Positions 15,184 to 21,163 of a DNA stretch of 21,632 bases are shown piece by piece. The notes under the pieces were generated by a model. It was not told where the DNA came from and did not search any database. It was given only the letters and a program-made list of their open reading frames with translations. Positions within the stretch are counted from its first letter, which is position 1. Every line of letters begins with the position of its first letter. The stretch comes from Pseudomonadota bacterium. Lineage in GTDB: Bacteria; Pseudomonadota; Alphaproteobacteria; Rhizobiales; Rhizobiaceae. The DNA is taken from positions 1 to 21,632 of the forward strand of contig JAEYRU010000103.1 in assembly GCA_023435335.1 (NCBI GenBank), given 5' to 3'. The translations under genes were made by a program, and so were the position numbers.

Positions 15184-16077
15184 CTAGACAGCGACGTCCG
15201 CACGGATCGCCGCATGCGGCTCGTAGCCGGTGACCTCGAAATCCTCGATCCGGTAGCCGTCGATGTTGTCCGGCCTGCGCGCCAGCCGCATGGTGGGCCA
15301 CGCCCTCGGTTCCCTCGACAGCTGCTCGCGCGCCTGGTCGACGTGGTTCAGATACAGATGCACGTCGCCGCCCATCCAAACGAAGTCGCCGAGTTCGAGG
15401 TCGGCCTGCTGCGCCAGCATCATCTGCAACGCCACCGCGCCCACGAAATTGAACGGCGCGCCAAGCAGGATGTCGACCGAGCGCTGGTACATGAGGCAGG
15501 ACAGCCGGCCCTGCGCCACATGGTACTGGTAGACCATGTGGCAGGGCGGCAGCGCCATCTCGCCGAGCTCGGCGACGTTCCAGCCGTGGAACAGGATGCG
15601 CCGGCTCGTCGGATTGTGCTTCAGCGCCTCGATCACGCCGGCGATCTGGTCGTGCTCCTTGCCGTCCGGCCCGAGCCAGCGCCGCCACTGCTTTCCATAG
15701 ACCGGCCCGAGCTCGCCCCAGCACGCCGCGAACGCGTCGTCCTCGACGATCCGCTGCTCGAACGCCTCCTGGCTGATCTCCTCGCCCGTCGCTCTGCGGT
15801 ATTTGTCCAGCGGCCAGTCGGTCCAGATGCGGACGTTTTCCCTGAGCAGCGGCTGGATGTTGGTCCCGCCGGTCAGGAACCACAGCATCTCCTTGATCGC
15901 GGTCTTCCAGTAGACGCGCTTTGTGGTGAGGATCGGCACCGTGCCGTCGCGCAGGCTGAACCGCGCCATCGCGCCGAACAGCGACAGGGTTCCCACGCCG
16001 GTGCGGTCCACGCGCCGGTCGCCGGCGTCGAGAATTGCCTGCATCAGGTCGAGATACTGGTCTTCAGGGTGTCGCAT
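15184..16077 (-). CDS. thyA: Thymidylate synthase
   Basis: A 297-aa enzyme that methylates dUMP to dTMP using methylene-tetrahydrofolate. The catalytic nucleophile is Cys179 in ALPPCHMVYQYHV. RRILFHGWNV provides the phosphate-binding arginines, and DRTGVGTLSLFG and NFVGAVALQMMLAQ are also typical. It is about 30 residues longer than the E. coli enzyme, due mainly to an insertion around residues 86-118 (TDWPLDKYRRATGEE onward), as in the longer ThyA subclass. The start is ATG at 16077. It is the first gene of thyA-DUF4424-folA on the minus strand. Confidence 0.96.
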   Translation of the reverse strand: MRHPEDQYLDLMQAILDAGDRRVDRTGVGTLSLFGAMARFSLRDGTVPILTTKRVYWKTAIKEMLWFLTGGTNIQPLLRENVRIWTDWPLDKYRRATGEEISQEAFEQRIVEDDAFAACWGELGPVYGKQWRRWLGPDGKEHDQIAGVIEALKHNPTSRRILFHGWNVAELGEMALPPCHMVYQYHVAQGRLSCLMYQRSVDILLGAPFNFVGAVALQMMLAQQADLELGDFVWMGGDVHLYLNHVDQAREQLSREPRAWPTMRLARRPDNIDGYRIEDFEVTGYEPHAAIRADVAV

Positions 16078-16513
16078 GGTGCCGCCGATTCTGTTGCAGC
16101 GATCATAGCGCGTATGGCCTTGGCCCGCACCATGGCATTGTCAGCTGCGAGCCTCGTCCCCGGCAAATGACGCCTGCGTCACCGGCGCCTTGCCTTGCCA
16201 ACGGCGGACGGGTGGCTATGTTCGCCCTTGAATTCATCGCGCCGGGACACCTGCCGTGTCGCATTCCATCTTCCGCATATTCTCCAGGAGCCGCGCCCGG
16301 TTCATGAACCACGCGGGCAGCCTGCTCTCATCGATCTAGCCCTGGCGCGGCGGAAACGCCGTCGACCGGGGGCCGGAAGACCAGACCAGAATTCGCGATT
16401 GGACTTACGAGCCCGGGCAGGTATCGCCGCCCGGCGGAGATGCACGAAATGACAATGTTCGACAATTGGCGGCCTGCAGCCGTACACACCGGGTTCGTTG
16501 ACGGGAGGCGCAC
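16078..16513. other. 436-nt stretch without a convincing gene
   Basis: Between the divergent starts of thyA and dadA no reading frame looks like a protein in either direction. It does hold a perfect 12-bp palindrome GGTTCATGAACC (16299-16310) and a tight hairpin CGGCG-GAAA-CGCCG (16348-16361) with a GNRA tetraloop. Near thyA, TATGAT (16102-16107, minus strand) is a possible -10 box without a good -35. A strong GGGAGG ribosome-binding site lies at the dadA end. It must contain both promoters and could hold a small RNA or a long dadA leader. Confidence 0.5.
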
Positions 16514-17767
16514 ATGAGGGTGCTTGTCCTTGGCGGCGGCGTGATCGGAGTCACCAGCGCCTGGTACCTCGCGCAGGCGGGCCACGAGGTCACTCTGGTC
16601 GACCGCCAGCCGGGTCCCGCACTGGAGACCAGCTTTGCCAACGCAGGCGAGATTTCGCCGGGCTATTCCTCGCCATGGGCAGGCCCCGGAATACCTGTCA
16701 AGGCGGTGAAATGGCTGCTGATGCGGTACGGTCCCCTTGCCGTCCGGCCGGCTCTGGACCCGGCGATGTGGTCGTGGGTGCTGCGCATGCTGCGCAACTG
16801 CACCTCGGCGCGCTACGCGCTCAACAAGTCGCGCATGGTCCCGATCGCCGAATACAGCCGTGACTGCCTGCGCGAACTGCGGGCATCGACCGGAATAGCT
16901 TACGACGAACGCTCCCGCGGCACGCTTCAGCTCTTCCGCACGCAGAAGCAGCTCGACGGCACGGCGGACGACATCGAGGTGCTGCGCTCGTTCGGCGTGC
17001 CCTTCGAGCTTCTCGACCGCGCCGGATGCGCGGAAGCCGAGCCGGCTCTTGCACGCGTCGCGGAAAAGTTCGTCGGCGGGCTGCGCCTGCCCGGCGACGA
17101 GACCGGCGACTGCCAGCTCTTCACAAGCAGATTGGCCGCCCTGTCGGCGGGCAGGGTCGACTTCCGCTACGGGACGACGATCCGCGAGATCCGCACCGAA
17201 GGCGGCCGCGTCACCGGAGTCCGCACCGATCGCGGCGTGATTGGCGCCGACAGGGTGATTGTCGCGCTTGGCAGCTATTCGCCGATGCTGCTGAAGCCGC
17301 TGGGCATCCGCATCCCGGTCTATCCCATCAAGGGCTATTCGCTGACCCTGCCGATCGTGGATGCCGATCTGTCGCCGGTTTCCACGGTCATGGACGAGAC
17401 GTACAAGATCGCCATCACGCGCCTCGACGACCGCATCCGCGTCGGCGGCACCGCCGAGATCGCCGGCTACGACCTGACGCCGCGGGCCTCGCGCCGCGGC
17501 GCGCTGGAACACTCGGTGACCGACCTGTTCGGCGGCGGCGGACGAATGGAGGATGCGACCTTCTGGTGCGGGCTGCGGCCGATGACGCCCGACGGGCCGC
17601 CTGTCATTGGGCCGACTCCCGTCGAAGGGCTCTATCTCAACACCGGCCACGGCACGCTCGGCTGGACTATGGCGTGTGGATCCGGCCGGATCATGGCCGA
17701 CATGGTCTCGGGCCGTCAGCCGGACATCGACGTGCGCGACCTGGCAATGACGAGATACGTGGCCTGA
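16514..17767 (+). CDS. dadA: D-amino-acid dehydrogenase (FAD-dependent)
   Basis: A 417-aa flavoprotein of the DadA branch of the DAO family. It oxidises D-amino acids, typically D-alanine, to 2-oxo acids and passes electrons to the respiratory chain. The FAD-binding motif GGGVIGVTSAWYLAQAGHEV is at residues 8-27 with LVDRQ after it. TSFANAGEISPGYSSPWA is the typical DadA stretch after it. PIKGYSLTLP and the C-terminal GLRPMTPDGPPVIGPT and NTGHGTLGWTMACGSG complete the fold. ATG at 16514 is preceded by GGGAGG with 5-nt spacing. The usual partner alanine racemase gene is not in the window. The closest downstream gene is the tmRNA gene. Confidence 0.93.
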   Translation: MRVLVLGGGVIGVTSAWYLAQAGHEVTLVDRQPGPALETSFANAGEISPGYSSPWAGPGIPVKAVKWLLMRYGPLAVRPALDPAMWSWVLRMLRNCTSARYALNKSRMVPIAEYSRDCLRELRASTGIAYDERSRGTLQLFRTQKQLDGTADDIEVLRSFGVPFELLDRAGCAEAEPALARVAEKFVGGLRLPGDETGDCQLFTSRLAALSAGRVDFRYGTTIREIRTEGGRVTGVRTDRGVIGADRVIVALGSYSPMLLKPLGIRIPVYPIKGYSLTLPIVDADLSPVSTVMDETYKIAITRLDDRIRVGGTAEIAGYDLTPRASRRGALEHSVTDLFGGGGRMEDATFWCGLRPMTPDGPPVIGPTPVEGLYLNTGHGTLGWTMACGSGRIMADMVSGRQPDIDVRDLAMTRYVA

Positions 17768-17812
17768 CCGGCCGTCCTTGGCGGTCCCCTGCCCTCTGGA
17801 GTCTGCAACCCC

Positions 17813-17841
17813 TTTCAATCGGAGGTCGCCCTGCCTATATT
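17813..17841 (+). promoter_or_regulatory. Promoter candidate of ssrA
   Basis: TTTCAA (17813-17818), a 17-bp spacer and TATATT (17836-17841) lie just before the first hairpin of the acceptor RNA. The predicted start at about 17848 agrees with the predicted 5' end of the RNA. Confidence 0.6.
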
Positions 17842-17930
17842 GGGCGTGTCGGCCTCGTGCCGACTATGGCGATAAACGGCCGATGGAATAAGCTCTTCGG
17901 ACCCGGGGGCGGTACCCGGCGCCTCCACCA

Positions 17931-17958
17931 CGAACCGCCGGTTCCGGCGGCTGGTGAT
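17931..17958 (+). other. Spacer removed from the tmRNA precursor
   Basis: This 28-nt segment joins the CCA end of the acceptor piece to the first G of the coding piece. It folds as a hairpin, CCGCCG-GTTC-CGGCGG. In two-piece tmRNAs this intervening segment is removed by processing, leaving two RNAs held by base pairing. The exact cuts are inferred from the acceptor-stem pairing. Confidence 0.75.
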
Positions 17959-18042
17959 GGGGGCGAAATAGGATCGACGAGGGTGTAAAGATCGGACTTT
18001 TGCCCGGCATGATACCGCCGTTATCGGGTCAAACCTATAGTT

Positions 18043-18081
18043 GCCAACGACAACTATGCTGAGGCACGTCTCGCTGCGTAA
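18043..18081 (+). other. tmRNA proteolysis tag reading frame
   Basis: The frame from 18043 reads ANDNYAEARLAA and stops with TAA. The first Ala is the resume codon GCC. The LAA end is the ClpX recognition signal, and the AND/NY part is the region recognised by the SspB adaptor. This matches the tag known from rhizobia. Confidence 0.95.
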
Positions 18082-18203
18082 GCAGTGCGATAGTCTCGAA
18101 TTAAGCCCTGGAGGTTAGCACTTTCAGGCGGGGTCCGGAGGCACCTGGCAACAGAAGCCTCCACTTCCCTCACATTTCATCGACATTCCGCACAGCCCCG
18201 GCA

Positions 18204-18217
18204 GCGCGCTTGCGCGC
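18204..18217. other. GC-rich hairpin between ssrA and bcr
   Basis: GCGCGC-TT-GCGCGC is a perfect short stem, flanked by CCGG on both sides, between the tmRNA 3' end and the convergent bcr stop. It has no T tract on either side, so it is at best an atypical terminator or an RNA-stabilising element. Confidence 0.35.
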
Positions 18218-18235
18218 GCCACCGGCATCGTCGCT

Positions 18236-19444
18236 TCATTCCGCCGGCGCACCCTGCGCCGTGACCGGGAGACGGCGGCCGAGCGTGGCATGCGTCAGCC
18301 CCAGGGCGATCATCGCCGCGGCAGCGATGCCCGCTACCATCGGCAGCGGGGTGCCGTCGAAGAACAGCCCTGACACGCCCATCGCCACCGCACCGGTGAC
18401 GAACTGCAGCGTGCCCATCAGCGCCGAGGCCGTGCCGGCGATCTCGCCGTGCTCCTCCATCGCCAGCACCGCCGTCGATGGGATCACCAGCCCGAGGAAG
18501 CCGAAGCTGACGAACAACCCGACCACCAGCACCTCCAGCCCCTGCGCGCCGCCCGCCATCGCCGCCAGCAGGATCAGCGCGGTCGCCGCATATCCGGCCA
18601 CCGCCACGCGCACCACGCGCGCCAGGCCGAAACGCTCTGTCAGTGGGCCGGTGAGCTGCGCCATCGCGAAGAACGCCACGGCGTTGACCGAGAACGCCAC
18701 GCTGTAGAGTGTCGGCGACAGGCCGTAATGGTCGATCAGCACGAAGGACGAGCTTGCCAGGTAGATGAAAAAGCTGGCAATGCCGAACGAGCCGATGAAT
18801 GTCAGCCCGAGAAACGTGCGGTCGCGCATAAGCACCTTGTAGGCCGCCAGCGCGCCGCCGAAGCTCGAACCTATGCGCTGCTCGGCCGGGCGCGTCTCCC
18901 TGATCGAGGAAAGCAGCGCCATCCCAATGAAGGCCGCTGCCGTCACGAACCAGAACACGGCGCGCCAGCCCAGCGCCTCGATGACGATGCTGCCGGCCAG
19001 CGGCGCCAGGATTGGCGACACGCTGAAGACGAGCATCAGCAGCGACATCAGCCGCGCCGCTTCAGCGCCTGTGTGCAGGTCGCGCACGATGGCGCGCGGC
19101 ACGACCATGCCGGTCGTCGCTCCTAGTCCCTGTATGAAGCGGAACGCGATCAGCCACTCGATCGAGGGCGCCAGCGCAGCGCCCACGCCGCCGGCGGCAA
19201 ACAGCGCAAGGCCGGCGTAGATCGGAGCTTTGCGGCCAAACATGTCGGAGATCGGACCGACGAATATCTGCCCGACGGCGAGCGCAAGGAAGAACACGAA
19301 CAGGCTCATCTGCACGGCGCTGGTGGTCGTGCCGAGATCCTGCCCGATGGAGGGCAGCGCCGGCAGGTACATGTCGATTGCAAATGGTCCGACGGCCGAA
19401 ATCAGGCCGAGTATGACCGCGATGCGAAGAAATCCGGGTGTCAT
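18236..19444 (-). CDS. Bcr/CflA family multidrug efflux transporter (MFS)
   Basis: A 402-aa major facilitator with twelve predicted helices that exports drugs by proton antiport. The opening GLISAVGPFAIDMYLPALPSI is the hallmark of the Bcr/CflA (DHA1) group. MFS motif A appears as GPISDMFGRK between helices 2 and 3, and RFIQGLGATTGMVVPRAIVRD fits helix 4. Later LTERFGLARV is the second-half counterpart of motif A. ATG at 19444 is preferred; GTG at 19453 would add three residues. It is divergent from a TetR regulator with a shared operator, which implies drug- or metabolite-inducible expression. The substrate is unknown. Confidence 0.92.
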   Translation of the reverse strand: MTPGFLRIAVILGLISAVGPFAIDMYLPALPSIGQDLGTTTSAVQMSLFVFFLALAVGQIFVGPISDMFGRKAPIYAGLALFAAGGVGAALAPSIEWLIAFRFIQGLGATTGMVVPRAIVRDLHTGAEAARLMSLLMLVFSVSPILAPLAGSIVIEALGWRAVFWFVTAAAFIGMALLSSIRETRPAEQRIGSSFGGALAAYKVLMRDRTFLGLTFIGSFGIASFFIYLASSSFVLIDHYGLSPTLYSVAFSVNAVAFFAMAQLTGPLTERFGLARVVRVAVAGYAATALILLAAMAGGAQGLEVLVVGLFVSFGFLGLVIPSTAVLAMEEHGEIAGTASALMGTLQFVTGAVAMGVSGLFFDGTPLPMVAGIAAAAMIALGLTHATLGRRLPVTAQGAPAE

Positions 19445-19556
19445 TGGATGCACTTTCGAAACCGGTGAGCCGGGGGGCGGCTGTCACCACGAGGACGACC
19501 CAACGGACACGAGTCCGACTCCTCCCGTCTCGGAGTCTCTTGTCGTTGCGCCCAAC

Positions 19557-19585
19557 TTTTTAGACATACTTGTCTAATTCGTCAA
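19557..19585 (-). promoter_or_regulatory. Promoter of the Bcr/CflA gene
   Basis: On the minus strand TTGACG (19580-19585), a 17-bp spacer and TAAAAA (19557-19562) give a plausible sigma-70 promoter. Its spacer contains nearly all of the inverted repeat described at 19560-19577. Confidence 0.6.
19560..19577. promoter_or_regulatory. Operator of the TetR/Bcr divergent pair
   Basis: TTAGACA-TACT-TGTCTAA is a perfect inverted repeat with 7-bp arms. It lies between the divergent genes, covers the -35 box of the tetR promoter and fills the spacer of the efflux gene promoter, so one bound repressor dimer could shut both. Confidence 0.75.
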
Positions 19586-19598
19586 CCGGATGTATATA
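19570..19598 (+). promoter_or_regulatory. Promoter of the TetR regulator gene
   Basis: TTGTCT (19570-19575), a 17-bp spacer and TATATA (19593-19598) precede the ATG at 19610. The -35 box is the right arm of the operator. The expected start leaves only a few bases before the ATG. Confidence 0.6.
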
Positions 19599-19609
19599 AG
19601 TCTCCTGAC

Positions 19610-20281
19610 ATGCCTGACCTCTCGATCCCTACCCTCGCCGTGTCGCGCAGCCACGCCGCCAAGCGCGACTCCATCTTGGAAGCCGCCGCGCTGGTCTTCT
19701 GCCGGGAAGGGTTCGCTGGCGCCAACATCGACCTTGTCGCGGCCGAGGCCGGCGTCTCGCGCCAGACCGTCTACAATCATCACGGCGACAAGGAAAATCT
19801 CTTCGTGGCCGTGGTCCGCGATGTCACCGCCCGCTCGAACGCCATCTTCTTCGAGACGTTGTCGCGCTTTCCCGACAAGCCCGCCGATCTCGAGGCCGAG
19901 CTCACCGCCTTCGCGGTCCGCCTCCGTCAGGACTGCATATACAATCGCGAGGGGCGATATCTGCGCCGGCTGATCCAGAGCGAGGGCGAGCGCTATCCGC
20001 AGCTTTTCGCCGACTGGCATGAATACGGGCCGGGCAGGACATGGTCGGCACTGGCCGCTCGCTTCGCGCGGCTGGCTCTCTCAGGCTATCTGGAACTCGA
20101 CGATCCCGACCTTGCCGCGCGCCATTTCATGGCGCTCATCAATGCCGACACGCAGGTCGCCTGCATGCTCAACGAGGTGCCGGCGCGTGACGAGATCGAG
20201 CGTTCGGCGCGCCTGGCGGTTCGCGCCTTCCTGCGTGCCTATGGTGCGCGCCGCGAGGCGACCGCGGACGAATCGGCCTGA
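19610..20281 (+). CDS. TetR/AcrR-family transcriptional regulator
   Basis: A 223-aa repressor. The TetR helix-turn-helix spans about residues 15-62 (RDSILEAAALVFCREGFAGANIDLVAAEAGVSRQTVYNHHGDKENLF). The C-terminal ligand-binding part, with RRLIQSEGERYPQLFADWHEYGP, resembles the AefR-like subgroup. It is divergent from the Bcr/CflA pump, and the palindrome between them is the likely binding site, giving autoregulation and control of the pump. ATG at 19610 has almost no 5' leader under the predicted promoter; a GTG at codon 11 is an alternative. The inducer is unknown. It ends about 120 nt before sspB. Confidence 0.92.
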   Translation: MPDLSIPTLAVSRSHAAKRDSILEAAALVFCREGFAGANIDLVAAEAGVSRQTVYNHHGDKENLFVAVVRDVTARSNAIFFETLSRFPDKPADLEAELTAFAVRLRQDCIYNREGRYLRRLIQSEGERYPQLFADWHEYGPGRTWSALAARFARLALSGYLELDDPDLAARHFMALINADTQVACMLNEVPARDEIERSARLAVRAFLRAYGARREATADESA

Positions 20282-20400
20282 TCGGTTTTTTCGCCCGCCT
20301 CTCCCGCATGGGCAGCCAACGCGCTATATGCGGTTTACGCCGCCCGGAAGCTTGATTAGAGCTAGGGCAGAGCAGAAGCGCAGATTCCCGCACGGAAACA

Positions 20401-20943
20401 ATGGCCGAAGACCACATCCGCTACGACATTCTCGCCCAGGAGGCACTGCGCGGCGTCATGCGCAAGGTGCTGGCTGAGGTCGCGCGCACCGGTCTCCCCG
20501 GCAACCACCACTTTTTCATCACCTTCATGACCGGCGCGCCGGGCGTGCGCATCTCGAGCCGCCTGCACGAGCGCTACCCCGAGCAGATGACCATCGTGCT
20601 CCAGTACCAGTACTGGGATCTGAAGGTCACGGACACCGGTTTCGAAGTCGGCCTGTCCTTCTCGGATGTGCCGGAGAAGCTCGAGATTCCCTTCTCGGCC
20701 GTGCGCGGCTTCTACGATCCCTCGGTCAGCTTCGAGCTGGAATTCGATGTGAAGCAGGACGGCGTCGAGGCCGTGCCGCTTGCGACCCTCCCGGGCGCCG
20801 ACGCGCCGGCTGGACCGCAGCCCGTGCCCCGTCCCGCCAAGCCAGCCAAGGAAAAGCCCGCCGCGGTCGAGAAGGCGGCGGAGGAGGAAGGCCAGGCCAA
20901 GGGCGCGGACGTCGTTTCGCTGGACGCTTTCCGCAAGAAGTAG
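20401..20943 (+). CDS. sspB: SspB, ClpXP adaptor for tmRNA-tagged proteins
   Basis: A 180-aa adaptor of the alphaproteobacterial SspB type. The N-terminal about 120 residues are the substrate-binding domain (IRYDILAQEALRGVMRKVL, HHFFITFMTGAPGVRIS, MTIVLQYQYWDLKV), which grips the ssrA tag. A flexible Ala/Pro/Lys/Glu-rich linker (about 127-167) follows, and the end GADVVSLDAFRKK is the expected position of the ClpX-docking motif. ATG at 20401 has ACGGAAACA upstream. It is the first gene of sspB-DUF4169-RHH. The tmRNA gene whose tag it recognises lies about 2.2 kb upstream in the same window. Confidence 0.93.
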   Translation: MAEDHIRYDILAQEALRGVMRKVLAEVARTGLPGNHHFFITFMTGAPGVRISSRLHERYPEQMTIVLQYQYWDLKVTDTGFEVGLSFSDVPEKLEIPFSAVRGFYDPSVSFELEFDVKQDGVEAVPLATLPGADAPAGPQPVPRPAKPAKEKPAAVEKAAEEEGQAKGADVVSLDAFRKK

Positions 20944-20944
20944 G

Positions 20945-21163
20945 ATGGCCGACGTCGTCAACCTTCGCGCCGCGCGCAAGCGCAAGAAGCGCTCCGAATC
21001 CGAGCAGCAGGCAGCGGAGAACCGGGCGCGGTTCGGTCGCGCGCGCGACGCCCGCGTTGCCGAGCGCCTCAGCGCCGAACTCGAGACCCGTCGCCATGAC
21101 GCGCACCGCATCGCCGCGCGTGTTCCCGACAGCGCCGAAGAAGACGGGGACGGCAGCGCGTGA
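20945..21163 (+). CDS. DUF4169 family small basic protein
   Basis: A 72-aa protein beginning MADVVNLRAARKRKKR, then a highly charged helical stretch (ESEQQAAENRARFGRARDARVAERLSAELETRR) and an acidic end (DSAEEDGDGSA). This is the DUF4169 family, common next to sspB in alphaproteobacteria; its function is unknown. ATG at 20945 comes 1 nt after the sspB stop, and its TGA overlaps the next GTG by 4 nt, so three genes are translationally coupled. The N-terminus resembles the SspB C-terminus. Longer in-frame readings from 20780 overlap sspB and are shadows. Confidence 0.85.
   Translation: MADVVNLRAARKRKKRSESEQQAAENRARFGRARDARVAERLSAELETRRHDAHRIAARVPDSAEEDGDGSA

Larger units (their letters stand above)
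17848..18165 (+). ncRNA. ssrA: tmRNA, two-piece circularly permuted alphaproteobacterial type
   Basis: Transfer-messenger RNA rescues ribosomes stalled on broken mRNA and adds a degradation tag. The gene is permuted: the acceptor piece (about 17848-17930) comes first and ends in encoded CCA. It starts with a perfect hairpin GTCGGC/GCCGAC. Its T arm is CCGGG-GGCGGTA-CCCGG, followed by CGCCTCC, A and CCA. After a 28-nt spacer the coding piece begins at 17959 with GGGGGCG, which pairs with CGCCTCC to give a 7-bp acceptor stem with G-U at position 3, the alanine identity element. The conserved GGATCGACGA follows. The tag frame starts at 18043. The 3' end of the coding piece is approximate, shortly after the GGAGGC/GCCTCC stem (18137-18162). 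Confidence 0.93.

Noticed and set aside
16102..16107. TATGAT as the thyA -10 box
   Set aside because: The box is good but the sequence 17 bp upstream (GTGCGG) does not resemble a -35, so no promoter is called.
15166..16170. 334-aa open frame on the plus strand
   Set aside because: Antisense shadow of thyA.
16195..16452. 85-aa plus-strand frame before dadA
   Set aside because: Arg/Pro-rich translation without family resemblance or ribosome-binding site; treated as non-coding.
16328..17818. 496-aa open frame on the minus strand across dadA
   Set aside because: dadA on the plus strand has full FAD and DadA motifs; the reverse frame reads as Arg/Ala/Gly/His-rich noise.
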